A stretch of 64,000 bases of DNA from Rhizobiales bacterium 65-79 (GCA_001896885.1 MKRJ01000008.1:62001-126000); one strand, 5' to 3'; shown: positions 17,754 through 28,171, numbered from the stretch's first letter. A program made the numbers and translations. Notes: generated from the letters alone by a model not told the origin.

Positions 17754-18257
17754 ATGCCGCTTCCGATGCTGACGGGACCCTTCGCCAATAGTCTGCTGCC
17801 GCAAAGCGTGCGCCGCCTCTTCGGCGGACCGCGCTGCCGGCTGCAGGTCGCGGCCCTGCCCTGGCGCAGGACGGAGGAAGGCGTCGAGGTCATGCTGATC
17901 ACCAGTCGCGACACCGGGCGCTGGGTGCTGCCGAAGGGATGGCCGGAGGAAGGCGAAGCACTTTATGACGCCGCCGCCCGCGAGGCGTTCGAGGAAGCCG
18001 GCATCTCCGGTGGCATCGCCCACTCTTCGGCCGGCAGCTATTTCTACAACAAGGTCCATTCCTCGGGCGCGGAATCGCGCTGCGAGGTGAACGTGTTCCC
18101 GCTCGAAGTAACGGAAATCGCCTCCAAGTGGCGGGAAAAGGGCCAGCGCAAGCGCAAATGGGTCAAGCCGCGCGAGGCGATCCGGATGGTCAACGAAACG
18201 GACCTCGCAAAGCTGATCGACCGCTTCTCCGCCGATCCCGCGCGTTACGTCGCCTGA
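17754..18257 (+). CDS. Nudix hydrolase
   Basis: 167 residues from ATG 17754 (a second ATG at 17766 is possible; the RBS is weak). The Nudix box is complete: GWPEEGEALYDAAAREAFEEAGI fits G-x5-E-x7-REUxEExGU, so metal-dependent hydrolysis of a nucleoside diphosphate derivative is expected. The preceding RWVLPKGWP and later EKGQRKRKWVKPREA resemble DIPP-type (diphosphoinositol polyphosphate-like) or ADP-ribose Nudix enzymes; the substrate is open. Confidence 0.88.
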   Translation: MPLPMLTGPFANSLLPQSVRRLFGGPRCRLQVAALPWRRTEEGVEVMLITSRDTGRWVLPKGWPEEGEALYDAAAREAFEEAGISGGIAHSSAGSYFYNKVHSSGAESRCEVNVFPLEVTEIASKWREKGQRKRKWVKPREAIRMVNETDLAKLIDRFSADPARYVA

Positions 18258-18416
18258 GGCGACTTCCCCGAACGGACAGGGACGAAAAGCGCGCGGCGGC
18301 ATGAAGCCGCTCGTTTGCAAACCGTTCACCATGCCGGAACGAGCGCCGGAACATTCTCCTGGCCGCGCTATTTTGGCATCGGCTTTGGAAAGGCCCGTTC
18401 CTGTCTGGAGGCGTCA

Positions 18417-18722
18417 ATGAAGATCACCGCGGCCGGCATCGATTCAATCAAGATCAGCAACACCGAAGGCACCGAAAAAGGCGCCCAATTCATCGTCTGG
18501 CTCTATTTCCAGGTCGAGGACGAGGGCCGCCAGACGGGCCAGGAACTCGTCGTGTCGGTGCCGTACGACCCGGACCTCACCTTCAACGAGATTGCCCGGC
18601 AGGCCTTCACGCAGGCCACCGCGCTGCTGCGCGCCGGATCCGGCATGGACGAGAGCGCATGGTGGCGGCAGTTCAACAGGAGCCTGGAGCCGCTGCCGGC
18701 CTGGACGGCCACGCCGCATTGA
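18417..18722 (+). CDS. Small protein of unknown function
   Basis: 101 residues from ATG 18417 with CTGGAGG upstream. No signal peptide, membrane segment or catalytic motif is seen. It has a mixed beta/alpha look: AGIDSIKISNTEGTEKG, then FIVWLYFQVEDEG, then an acidic-helical C-half with two tryptophans (ESAWWRQF). Not recognised. The clean ribosome site, good codon use and intact frame support a real gene. Confidence 0.65.
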   Translation: MKITAAGIDSIKISNTEGTEKGAQFIVWLYFQVEDEGRQTGQELVVSVPYDPDLTFNEIARQAFTQATALLRAGSGMDESAWWRQFNRSLEPLPAWTATPH

Positions 18723-18992
18723 GGCGCCTGCCCATACGCCGTCGGTGACCGCGCGGCGGTCGCCGAGGGCACCAACATCCGCGATCGCGCCGTCGATCCG
18801 TCAGGGCGTGCCTGATTGATCTGCGGTGCTCCTTGGTCGGTGTAGGAATCGGCCGACCTACATCGTCGGGCATTTTCGATGCATCCAGGGGCGATTTCGT
18901 TACCGACGCAGCTCCGCGTGTTGATCCCCAACCGACCCTGGTCCAAGAAGGCTGCCTCCTTCAATTTTCACCGTCCTGCGGAGGTGTCTCTC

Positions 18993-19751
18993 ATGTCGGC
19001 CAGCCTTTCCGGAAAAATCGCCTTCGTGACCGGCGGCGCGATCGGCATCGGACGCGAGATCGCCCTGGAACTGGCACGCGCCGGTGCCGATGTCGCCATC
19101 AGCTGGTATTCGCACGAAGAAGAGGGAAAGGCGGTAGTCGCCGGGATCGAAAAGCTCGGCCGGCGCTGCCTCGGCTTCAGGCTCGACGCGACGAAGAGCG
19201 CCGACGTGACGGCGGCGGTCGACCGCATCGCCGGCGAGCTTGGAGGCCTCGACATTCTCGTCAATAATTCCGGCGGCCTGCTTGCCCGGCAACTTGTCGC
19301 GGGCATGAGCGACGAGCATTGGCGCAACGTCATGGCCGTCAATCTCGACAGCATGTTCTATTGCTGCCGGGCGGCGGCCGCGCATCTGCGCGACAATGGA
19401 CGCATCATCAACGTCGCGTCGCTTGCCGGCCACAATGGCGGCGGCAACGGCAGCACGGCCTACGCCGCCTCCAAGGCGGCGATGTTCGGCTTCACCCGCG
19501 GCCTGGCGAAGGAACTGGCCCCGCGCGGCATCACGGTCAACGCGGTCGCCCCCGGCCTCATCCTCGATACGCCCTTTCACGAGACCTTCACGCCGAAGGA
19601 AGCCCAGAACGCGACGATTGCCGGCATTCCGATGGGCCGCGCAGGCTATCCGCCGGACGTCGCATCCGCCGCCTTGTGGCTCTGCTCGGAAGGCTCGGGC
19701 TGGATCACCGGCGAGATCGTCAACATCAACGGCGGCCAGTATTTCGCCTGA
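18993..19751 (+). CDS. SDR family NAD(P)-dependent oxidoreductase
   Basis: 252 residues from ATG 18993, GCGGAGG upstream. Classical short-chain dehydrogenase: TGGAIGIGREIA cofactor motif, NNSGG in place of the usual NNAG, catalytic serine in NVASLAG and YAASK as YxxxK. FabG-like in overall form, but isolated from fatty-acid genes, so the substrate is unknown. The 270-bp region upstream holds no supported gene. Confidence 0.9.
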   Translation: MSASLSGKIAFVTGGAIGIGREIALELARAGADVAISWYSHEEEGKAVVAGIEKLGRRCLGFRLDATKSADVTAAVDRIAGELGGLDILVNNSGGLLARQLVAGMSDEHWRNVMAVNLDSMFYCCRAAAAHLRDNGRIINVASLAGHNGGGNGSTAYAASKAAMFGFTRGLAKELAPRGITVNAVAPGLILDTPFHETFTPKEAQNATIAGIPMGRAGYPPDVASAALWLCSEGSGWITGEIVNINGGQYFA

Positions 19752-19949
19752 CGCCTTGCCTCCTTCGGCTTGCGAATCTCACCGCCGATCCGGTCGCCGT
19801 GGACATTCCCTCCGTCGCCGGCCGGAATGCCAGGGTGGCCCCGATGAACGGGGATGCGACGGAACACTTTACCGCCGACGCCATTATTTCGTCCAGCGAA
19901 GCATCTAGCGCTGCTGGAAATTCGGATCCAATGGCAATCGAGGAATTCC

Positions 19950-21044
19950 ATGCTGGCGAGAAAGATGGGGCGTCTGACGATCGGATTTGACGGCACCGGT
20001 CCAATCGCGAACGAGATCGAGAGCGAATTGCGCGAAGGCCTGCCGACCAAGGGAACCGCCCCCGACGTCCTATTCCGTTTCGTTTCGGAATTGCCCGCCG
20101 CTTCATTCCGGAGGAACGGGTCCGTGCTGATCGGCTCGGACCAGATCAGGGTGCAGCGCGGCGGCTACGTCTACGAGCCGGCTGTGCGCGATGACGTGAT
20201 AGACGTGACGCTCAGCGCGCCAACCGCCGACGAGAAAACGACGAAAGGACTTCGGGGGTCGGCGGCAAGGTTCAGGGACTGGAACTATCTCGACCAGCAT
20301 CAGTCGGTCGCGAAGAATTTCATGTACGATATCTTCGACTGGACGACCCAGCTCGCCCAGCTCGAGCTCGGACAGAGCTTCATGCATGCGAGTTCGATGA
20401 CGTTCGAGAACCGCGGGATGGCGGTCGTCGGCTGGGGCGGCGTAGGGAAGACCACGAGCCTTCTCAAGCTCGTGATCGAGAACGGATGGAAATTTCTCAG
20501 CGACGATCTCGGCGTCATCGACGACACGGGTAAAGTCACTCGCGCTCCCAAACGGCTGCAGGTCTATGGCTACAACATCGAGGGCCAGCCGGCGATCCGC
20601 GAACGTGTTCACAAAGACCGAACCTTGCTCGACCAACTCTCCTGGATGTACATGCTGCGCCGGCGTGGCGCAAAAGGCGTGCGCCGCCGCATTTCACCCA
20701 AGGCGCTCTTTGGCGAGGCATATCTCGGGAACAGCGCGAAACTGACGGACCTCATCTACCTTGAGCGCACGGACGCCGATCAGCCGTCTTTGCACGACAT
20801 CGACGCCAGGGAAGTCGCCCGACGCATGTCGGCAATCGTGATGGCCGAGATCGAGCCGTACGGCGCGATCTGCCGGGAAGCCGAAGCGGGTGGCGCAACG
20901 TTCATGAGGCGCCCCGCCGAGGTCCAGGAGCACACCTACGAGGTGCTGCAGAAAGCTTTCTCGTCAGCCCACACGCGATTGATCCGGGTGGGAAAGAACC
21001 CCGATCCGAACAAGTTGACCGAGCTGATCATATCCCAGTTCTGA
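19950..21044 (+). CDS. HprK-like serine kinase (orphan)
   Basis: 364 residues from ATG 19950 with GAGGA upstream. A P-loop GWGGVGKTTS at 161-170 is followed by FLSDDLGVID, the arrangement seen in the HPr kinase/PEPCK-like superfamily where the aspartates bind metal. The N-terminal 140 residues are a separate region without known motifs, and the C-terminal 100 hold DLIYLERT and EIEPYGAICR. No HPr or PTS genes are nearby. HprK-like paralogues elsewhere sit in sugar, lasso-peptide or polysaccharide loci. Neighbours give no clue. Codon use looks less GC-biased than its neighbours. Confidence 0.7.
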   Translation: MLARKMGRLTIGFDGTGPIANEIESELREGLPTKGTAPDVLFRFVSELPAASFRRNGSVLIGSDQIRVQRGGYVYEPAVRDDVIDVTLSAPTADEKTTKGLRGSAARFRDWNYLDQHQSVAKNFMYDIFDWTTQLAQLELGQSFMHASSMTFENRGMAVVGWGGVGKTTSLLKLVIENGWKFLSDDLGVIDDTGKVTRAPKRLQVYGYNIEGQPAIRERVHKDRTLLDQLSWMYMLRRRGAKGVRRRISPKALFGEAYLGNSAKLTDLIYLERTDADQPSLHDIDAREVARRMSAIVMAEIEPYGAICREAEAGGATFMRRPAEVQEHTYEVLQKAFSSAHTRLIRVGKNPDPNKLTELIISQF

Positions 21045-21328
21045 CCGGTCGGCCGTGTGAGCTTTCGCAGGTGGGTGGGCAACTGCGGCGAAGCACCCGA
21101 TGGATATCGATGCCTGCGGCCATGCGGTGCCGGAAGTGTCGCAAGGACAGATCAGAGGCGGCTTATGTGACGCCGACCGGGATGGAAAGGAAGCGCATGA
21201 AGGTGCGCCGCTTGGCCAGCGTGAAGATGGTAGGGTGACTTGGGCGGACGGGGAATGATGCCCACTCGCTATTGTTGCCCAACCTGCCCGGATGGTAGTC
21301 TGGCGATCGGGACAGGGAAGGTGGAGGA

Positions 21329-21583
21329 ATGAACGTGAAACACCTCGCCGCATTTGCGGTGGTCGGGCTGCTTTCCGTAGCGCCGGCTTCTGCCAAGGTT
21401 CAGATCTTGCGCCATGACCCGGGCAAGGGCCAACTGCCGGCGGGCCAGACCGTACTGGTTGATGACGGCAGCTGTCCGAAGGGGCAGATCAAGGAGGTGA
21501 AGGGCGGAAGCGACCGAAGCCTCAGGACGGGATCGAACCATTCGGGGTCCGCCCGCACCCATCGGTGCATTGCACGTCCCTGA
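21329..21583 (+). CDS. Small secreted protein
   Basis: 84 residues from ATG 21329 with GTGGAGGA upstream. Signal peptide MNVKHLAAFAVVGLLSVAPASA is followed by a short polar mature part with two cysteines (DDGSCPKGQ and THRCIARP), which could form a disulfide in the periplasm. The pattern RHDPGKGQLPAGQTVLVDDG looks familiar from rhizobial small exported proteins, but I cannot name a function. The 284 bp before it hold no supported gene. Confidence 0.65.
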   Translation: MNVKHLAAFAVVGLLSVAPASAKVQILRHDPGKGQLPAGQTVLVDDGSCPKGQIKEVKGGSDRSLRTGSNHSGSARTHRCIARP

Positions 21584-21804
21584 GTGGACATGGGTCGGGG
21601 CGGCCCGGCACGCATTATCGGGCGATTGAGCCCTCCGGCGATCCGATAGGGTCCCCGATGTTTGGGAAAAACTTTCGAGACTCCGTTGAATGAAGGCGGA
21701 TCGCGGAAATCCCCCGGTCCCCCTCCGACCGTTTGGCGTGTCCGAGAATGCGTCCCATCGGGGATTTTTCAAAGCACAGATTTCGTCTAAATCATTGATT
21801 TTAT

Positions 21805-21880
21805 TGGTGAGCGCGTCGGGGTTCGAACCCGAGACCTACTGATTAAAAGTCAGTTGCTCTACCGGCTGAGCTACGCGCTC
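21805..21880 (-). tRNA. tRNA-Lys (anticodon TTT)
   Basis: On the minus strand a full cloverleaf is read: acceptor GAGCGCG paired with CGCGCTC, D arm AGCTC..GAGC, anticodon stem ACTGA/TCAGT with loop CTTTTAA (anticodon TTT, lysine), T arm CTCGGGTTCGAACCCCGA. Discriminator A is followed by an encoded CCA at 21807-21805. No duplicated 3' end suggesting an integrated element was noticed nearby. Confidence 0.97.
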
Positions 21881-22015
21881 CCGAACGGCGCGATCGGGCG
21901 CCCCGGAAAGTGCGCGGAACATAAGGACGGGGGCGGGGGCGGTCAACCGGAAAAGACGGCGGCCAAACCCGCCTCCCCGGCACGTCATCCCAGTGTCCTT
22001 GCTGGTGCCGTCCCC

Positions 22016-22783
22016 TCAAAGCGAGGCGGTGATGCCGCCGTCGACATAGAGCACGTGGCCGTTGACGAAGCTCGACGCATCGGAGGCGAGGAACACCGCC
22101 GCTCCGACCAGTTCCTCGACATTGCCCCAGCGGCCGGCCGGCGTACGCTTCTCCAGCCAGGCCGAGAATTCCGGGTCCTCCACCAGCGCCCGGTTGAGCG
22201 GCGTCCTGAAATAGCCGGGCGCGATGGCGTTCACCTGCAGTCCGTGCCGCGCCCAGTCCGCGCACATGCCGCGCGTTAGGTTGCGCACCGCGCCCTTCGT
22301 CGCCGTATAGGGCGCGATCGCCGGCCGGGCGAGTTCGCTCTGCACCGAGGCGATGTTGATGATCTTGCCGCGCCCGCGCGGGATCATTCTCTTCGCCACC
22401 GCCTGCCCGACGAAGAAGACGCTCGATATGTTCGTCTGGAGCATCTCCTGCCACTTGTCCTCGGGGAAATCCTCGAGCGGCGCGCGGAACTGCATCCCGG
22501 CATTGTTGACGAGGATGTCGATCGGCCCGATGTCGCGCTCGATCCTGCCGACGGCATCGGAGACGGCGGCCCGGTCGGTGACATCGAAGGCGGCGCCCCG
22601 GGTCTCGCGGCCTCTGGCCGCCAGCGCCGCGACGGCCTCCTCCATCGTTCCGGCGGAGCGGCCGTTGAGCACCACCGCCGCGCCATGCGCGGCAAGGCCT
22701 TCGGCCAGCGCGAAGCCGATCCCCCGGCTGGAGCCCGTGACCAGCGCCAGCCGGCCTTTCAGGCTGAAGAGATCGGAAGGCAT
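22016..22783 (-). CDS. SDR family oxidoreductase, gluconate 5-dehydrogenase-like
   Basis: 255 residues. TGSSRGIGFALAEGL binds NAD(P); NNAG, NIASVQ (catalytic serine) and YTATK (YxxxK) complete the classical SDR set. PSDLFSLKGRLALVTG at the start and AWLEKRTPAGRWGNVEELVGAAVFLASDASSFVNG toward the end resemble Ga5DH/IdnO enzymes. It lies 13 bp after the lpd gene on the same strand and could be read through from the bkd operon. Substrate unproven. Confidence 0.87.
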   Translation of the reverse strand: MPSDLFSLKGRLALVTGSSRGIGFALAEGLAAHGAAVVLNGRSAGTMEEAVAALAARGRETRGAAFDVTDRAAVSDAVGRIERDIGPIDILVNNAGMQFRAPLEDFPEDKWQEMLQTNISSVFFVGQAVAKRMIPRGRGKIINIASVQSELARPAIAPYTATKGAVRNLTRGMCADWARHGLQVNAIAPGYFRTPLNRALVEDPEFSAWLEKRTPAGRWGNVEELVGAAVFLASDASSFVNGHVLYVDGGITASL

Positions 22784-22796
22784 CGAGACTGCTCCG

Positions 22797-24191
22797 TCAG
22801 ATATGGATTGCGTTTCCGAGGGCTTTCATGGCGGCTTCGGGGAAGGCTTCGCCGAGGGTCGGATGGGCATGGATGGTGCCGGCGATGTCTTCGAGGCGGG
22901 CGCCCATCTCGATGGCGAGCGAGAAGGCGGCGGCCAGTTCGGAGACGCCCTGCCCCACGGCCTGGATGCCGAGCACGAGATGGTTGTCGGCGCGCGCCAA
23001 GACGCGGACGAAGCCTTCCTCGCCGAGCAGCGTCATGGCGCGTCCGTTGGCGCGGAACGGGAAGGCGCCGACCTTCACTTCGCGCCCGCCGGCGGCCGCC
23101 TGGTCCGGCGACAGGCCGACGCTGACCACTTCCGGATCGGTGAAGCAGATGGCGGGGACGGCGCGCTTGTCCCAGCTCCGCTTGCGGCCGGCGACAATCT
23201 CCGCCACCATCTCCCCTTGCGCCATGGCGCGGTGCGCCAGCATCGGCTCGCCGGTCACGTCGCCTATGGCGAAGATGCCGCGCATGGAGGTGCGGCATTG
23301 ATCGTCGATGCGGATCGCCCGGCCTTCGAGGTCGAGCACCAGTTCGTCCATGCCCCAACCCTCGGTCAGCGGGCGGCGGCCGACCGTCACCAGCACAAGA
23401 TCGGCGCCGATCTTCCTTTCCTTGCCGGCGACCTCCACCAGCAGCGCGCCGGCCTTGCCGGCGAGCCCCTTGGCCTTTGCGCCGGTCAGCACCTCGACGC
23501 CGAGTTCACCGAGCCTCTTGGCCACCGGCCGCGTCAGCTCGGAATCGTATTGCGGCAGGATGCGGTCGAGCGCCTCCACCATTGTGACCTTCGAACCCAT
23601 CTTGGCGAAGGCGGTGCCGAGCTCCAGCCCGATATAGCCGCCACCGACCACGGCCAGCCTTTCCGGCACCGCCTTCAGCGACAGCGCCTCGGTCGAGGAG
23701 ATCACCTTTCCGCCGAAGGGGAGCGAGGCAAGCCCGACCGGTACCGAGCCCGTGGCGATCACGATCGTCTCGGCGCGTATGGTCTGCGTGCCTGTCTCCG
23801 TCTCCACGTCCACCGTCTTGCCGTCGCGGAACGTTGCCCGCCCCTCCAGGCTCTTCACCTTCGCCTTCTTCAGGAGACCGGCGACGCCGCCGGTCAGCCG
23901 CCCGACGATATGGTCCTTCCAGGCGACGGTCTTCGAGAGATCGAGCGCCGGCTTCTGGGCGGTGATGCCGAGCGGGCTTGGGCCGGCGGCCATGGAGCCG
24001 AGCCTTGCATATTCCTCCGCCGCATGGATCAGCGCCTTGGAAGGGATGCAGCCGATATTGAGGCAGGTGCCGCCCGGCTTCGCCTTTTCCACGATCACCG
24101 TGTCGACGCCGAGCTGGCCGGCGCGGATGGCGCACACATAGCCGCCCGGCCCGGCGCCGATGACGAGTAGCCTGCAGGAGATTTCCTTCAT
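22797..24191 (-). CDS. lpdA: Dihydrolipoyl dehydrogenase (E3)
   Basis: 464 residues from ATG 24191; the longer frame runs into a repeat element. FAD motif VIGAGPGGYVCAIRAGQLG, redox-active pair in GGTCLNIGCIPSKAL, NAD motif VVGGGYIGLELGTAFAKMG, and the C-terminal histidine-glutamate couple in IHAHPTLGEAFPEA are intact. It reoxidises the E2 lipoyl group of the branched-chain complex and passes electrons to NAD+. Separated from bkdB by 178 bp that are mostly a palindromic element. Confidence 0.95.
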   Translation of the reverse strand: MKEISCRLLVIGAGPGGYVCAIRAGQLGVDTVIVEKAKPGGTCLNIGCIPSKALIHAAEEYARLGSMAAGPSPLGITAQKPALDLSKTVAWKDHIVGRLTGGVAGLLKKAKVKSLEGRATFRDGKTVDVETETGTQTIRAETIVIATGSVPVGLASLPFGGKVISSTEALSLKAVPERLAVVGGGYIGLELGTAFAKMGSKVTMVEALDRILPQYDSELTRPVAKRLGELGVEVLTGAKAKGLAGKAGALLVEVAGKERKIGADLVLVTVGRRPLTEGWGMDELVLDLEGRAIRIDDQCRTSMRGIFAIGDVTGEPMLAHRAMAQGEMVAEIVAGRKRSWDKRAVPAICFTDPEVVSVGLSPDQAAAGGREVKVGAFPFRANGRAMTLLGEEGFVRVLARADNHLVLGIQAVGQGVSELAAAFSLAIEMGARLEDIAGTIHAHPTLGEAFPEAAMKALGNAIHI

Positions 24192-24213
24192 CGGCTCGCG
24201 CTCCGCATAGCTG

Positions 24214-24351
24214 CCCCCTCTCCGGTCTGCTTCGCAGACCACCTCTCCCCCTGCAGGGGGCGAGGAAAGGGGCCCGGCATGAATGGCTCCCACCCGTCCT
24301 CCACCCCTTCAAGGGGGGAGGTGTCGAGGCGAAGCCGAGACGGAGAGGGGG
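24214..24351. repeat. 138-bp palindromic intergenic element (copy 1)
   Basis: The arms begin CCCCCTCTCCGG and end CGGAGAGGGGG, are imperfectly complementary over about 38 bases, and enclose inner palindromes. Length and end sequences match the copies at 42021-42155 and 45834-45971. It lies between lpdA and bkdB of one operon, so it is probably transcribed and folded. No reading frame of its own. Confidence 0.75.
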
Positions 24352-24369
24352 TGTTGAGAGCCTTCATCT

Positions 24370-25758
24370 TCACCCCTCCACGAAGATCAGCGCCGGCGTC
24401 TCCAGCAGCGTCTTCAGCCGCTGCACGAAGAGAGCCGCGTCCCAGCCATCGACGACGCGATGGTCGAAGCTGGAAGAGAGGTTCATCATCTTGCGGGGAA
24501 TGAAGGAAGCGCCGTCCCACACCGGCCGCACCATGATCTTGTTGACGCCGACGATCGCCACTTCCGGATGGTTGATGACCGGCGTCGTCACCACGCCGCC
24601 GATGGCGCCGAGCGAGGTGATGGTGATGGTCGAACCGGTCAGTTCCTCGCGGCTCGCCGTGCCGGCCCGCGCCGCCTCCGACAGCCGCACCACCTCCGCC
24701 GCGCAATCCCAGATGTCGCGCGCCTCGGCATGCCGCACCACCGGCACCATCAGGCCTCCCGGCGTCTGCGTGGCGATGCCGATATGGACGCCGCCATGGC
24801 GATGCACGATGCCAGCCTCGTCGTCGAAGACGGCGTTGATGCCCGGCTGCTCGCGAACCGCCTTCACCATGGCGCGCATCAGGAAGGGCAGGATGGTCAG
24901 CCGCGCCTGCTCGGCGCGCTTTTCCTTGTTCATCGCCGCGCGCAGTTCCTCGAGCGCTGTGACGTCGATCTCCTCGACATAGGTGATGTGCGGGATGCGC
25001 GATTTGGCGAGCGCCATCTTCTCGGCGATCCGCCGGCGCAGCCCTACGATCCTGACGTCTTCCACGCTGCTGTCGGGAGAAAGGCCCCTGCCCCGCGCCT
25101 GCCCCGGCCCATGCGCGAAGAAGGCTTCGATGTCCTCGTGGGTGATGCGGCCGGCGGGTCCGGTGCCGGGAACCTGCCTCAGGTCGATGCCCGCCTCCCT
25201 GGCACGAAGCCGGACCGCCGGCGAGGCGATCGGCTTCTGGCCCTCGTGGCGCGGCGTGGCACCCGGTCGAGACGTCACATTCCGTCCCCTCACCCGCTCG
25301 CTGCCGCTCGCGTTCTCTCCCCCAGGGGAGAGGGGGCGCCGCGGCGCGGCCGGTTCCTCTTCTCCCCGCCGGGGAGAAGGTGGCGAGGACGAAGTCCGAG
25401 CCGGATGAGCGGGATTCTTGCGCGACTGCTCCAGGCCCTCCGGGGTGAGATCGTCTTCTTGCCCCGTCTCAGCCGCCTTGGCTTCCGGCTCGTCCCCGCC
25501 CTCGCCCGCCACCTGCATCCGCACCAGCGGCGAGCCGACCGCCACCGTGTCGCCGATCTCCGCGCCGAGCCAAACGATCTCGCCATCGGAGGGAGCAGGA
25601 ATCTCCACCGTCGCCTTGTCGGTCATGACGGCGGCGAGCACCTGGTCCTCGCGCACGAGGTCGCCGACCCTGACGTGCCATTCGACGAGTTCCGCCTCGG
25701 CGACGCCCTCGCCCACATCCGGAAGCTTGATCGTCCGCTCCGCCCTTTCCTTACCCAT
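24370..25758 (-). CDS. bkdB: Branched-chain 2-oxoacid dehydrogenase E2 (dihydrolipoyl acyltransferase)
   Basis: 462 residues. N-terminal lipoyl domain (1-85) with the lipoylated Lys48 in MTDKATVE; E3/E1-binding domain at about 178-215 (VRLRAREAGIDLRQVPGTGPAGRITHEDI); catalytic domain from about 230 with the FDHRVVDGWDA active-site motif near 440. The linker, residues about 116-158, is encoded by a palindromic repeat (25286-25413) and reads as a proline/serine/arginine-rich low-complexity stretch. Second-last gene of the minus-strand bkd operon, 4 bp after bkdA2. Confidence 0.93.
   Translation of the reverse strand: MGKERAERTIKLPDVGEGVAEAELVEWHVRVGDLVREDQVLAAVMTDKATVEIPAPSDGEIVWLGAEIGDTVAVGSPLVRMQVAGEGGDEPEAKAAETGQEDDLTPEGLEQSRKNPAHPARTSSSPPSPRRGEEEPAAPRRPLSPGGENASGSERVRGRNVTSRPGATPRHEGQKPIASPAVRLRAREAGIDLRQVPGTGPAGRITHEDIEAFFAHGPGQARGRGLSPDSSVEDVRIVGLRRRIAEKMALAKSRIPHITYVEEIDVTALEELRAAMNKEKRAEQARLTILPFLMRAMVKAVREQPGINAVFDDEAGIVHRHGGVHIGIATQTPGGLMVPVVRHAEARDIWDCAAEVVRLSEAARAGTASREELTGSTITITSLGAIGGVVTTPVINHPEVAIVGVNKIMVRPVWDGASFIPRKMMNLSSSFDHRVVDGWDAALFVQRLKTLLETPALIFVEG
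25286..25413. repeat. Palindromic repeat inside the bkdB coding region
   Basis: Two perfect hairpins lie within 70 bp: CTCTCCCC/GGGGAGAG (25315-25322 and 25325-25332) and CTTCTCCCC/GGGGAGAAG (25359-25367 and 25371-25379). The outer parts, CCCCTCACCCG and CCGGATGAGCGGG, resemble the ends of rhizobial intergenic palindromes. It keeps the bkdB frame open and encodes about 42 linker residues. Confidence 0.65.
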
Positions 25759-25762
25759 GGGA

Positions 25763-26776
25763 TCAGACCTCCACCGTCTCGCGGAGCGCCCGGCCGACGC
25801 GCTCCGGTCCGGGGAAGTAGTCCCATTCCTGGGCGTGCGGATAGGGCGTGTCCCAGCCGGCGATACGCCTCACCGGCGCCTCGAGATGGAAGAAGCAGTG
25901 CTCCTGCACGAGCGCGGCAAGCTCCGCCCCGAAGCCCGAGGTCAGCGTCGCCTCGTGCACGACCACGCAGCGCCCGGTCTTCTCCACCGACTTCCTCACC
26001 GTATCGAGATCGAGCGGCAGCAGCGTCCTCAGGTCGATCACCTCCGCGTCGATGCCGGTATCCTCGGCGGCCGCCTCCGCCACATGCGTCATCGTGCCGT
26101 AGGCGAGCACGGTCACCGCGCTACCTTCCCGTCGGACCGCCGCCTGGCCAAGCGGGATCGCATAGTGCCCGTCCGGCACTTCGCCGAGCCTGTGCTTCGA
26201 CCACGGCGTCACCGGCCGCTCGTGATGGCCGTCGAAGGGGCCGTTATAGAGGCGCTTCGGCTCCAGGAAGATCACCGGGTCCGGATCCTCTATCGCCGCG
26301 ATCAGCAGCCCCTTGGCGTCATACGGGTTGGACGGCACCACCACCTTCAGCCCCGACACATGCGTGAACAGCGCCTCCGGGCTCTGGCTGTGCGTCTGGC
26401 CGCCGAAGATGCCGCCGCCGGTCGGCATGCGGATGACGATCGGGCAGGTGAATTCGCCCGCCGAGCGGTAGCGCAGCCGCGCCGCCTCCGACACGATCTG
26501 GTCGTAGGCCGGATAGACATAGTCGGCGAACTGGACCTCGACGCAAGGCCGCAATCCATACGCCGCCATGCCGATCGCCGTGCCCACGATGCCGAGTTCG
26601 CTGATCGGCGTGTCGAAGCAGCGGTCGCGGCCGTATTTTGCCTGCAGCCCCGCCGTGCAGCGGAACACCCCGCCGAAATAACCGACATCCTCGCCGAACA
26701 CGACGACGTTGTCGTCCCGCCCCATCTCGACGTCCATCGCGTCGCGGATCGCCTCGATCATCGTCCGGCGCGACAT
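25763..26776 (-). CDS. bkdA2: Branched-chain 2-oxoacid dehydrogenase E1 beta subunit
   Basis: 337 residues. Transketolase pyrimidine-binding domain at the N-terminus (MIEAIRDAMDVEMGRDDNVVVFGEDVGYFGGVFRCT, with the conserved glutamate of the TPP site) and the C-terminal transketolase domain (GSAVTVLAYGTMTHVAEAAA, EVIDLRTLLPLD). With E1 alpha it decarboxylates the 2-oxoacids from valine, leucine and isoleucine. Lies 49 bp after bkdA1. Confidence 0.95.
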   Translation of the reverse strand: MSRRTMIEAIRDAMDVEMGRDDNVVVFGEDVGYFGGVFRCTAGLQAKYGRDRCFDTPISELGIVGTAIGMAAYGLRPCVEVQFADYVYPAYDQIVSEAARLRYRSAGEFTCPIVIRMPTGGGIFGGQTHSQSPEALFTHVSGLKVVVPSNPYDAKGLLIAAIEDPDPVIFLEPKRLYNGPFDGHHERPVTPWSKHRLGEVPDGHYAIPLGQAAVRREGSAVTVLAYGTMTHVAEAAAEDTGIDAEVIDLRTLLPLDLDTVRKSVEKTGRCVVVHEATLTSGFGAELAALVQEHCFFHLEAPVRRIAGWDTPYPHAQEWDYFPGPERVGRALRETVEV

Positions 26777-26825
26777 CAGCAGGCGCCTCCGGCGTATCCC
26801 GTCGGGGTACTACATGGCCGCATCG

Positions 26826-28097
<1,272 letters not shown>

Positions 28098-28145
28098 TCA
28101 AGCGCCGGTACATGGCAAGCATTCGGCCAATGGATACCTTGCGAG

Positions 28146-28171
28146 GGAACTATTCAACACATAAGTCCGTT
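28146..28171 (+). promoter_or_regulatory. EcfG-type promoter upstream of BA14K gene
   Basis: GGAAC (28146-28150), 17 bases, then CGTT (28168-28171): an exact match to the EcfG consensus. The start codon at 28212 is about 40 bp downstream. Stress control is inferred from the motif. Confidence 0.7.

Noticed and set aside
21163-21396. 77-codon minus-strand frame opposite the small secreted protein
   Set aside because: The plus-strand gene has a clear RBS and signal peptide; this frame has neither.
21600-21804. Region beside tRNA-Lys as a possible integrated element
   Set aside because: No integrase, no duplicated tRNA 3' end and no phage genes are seen.
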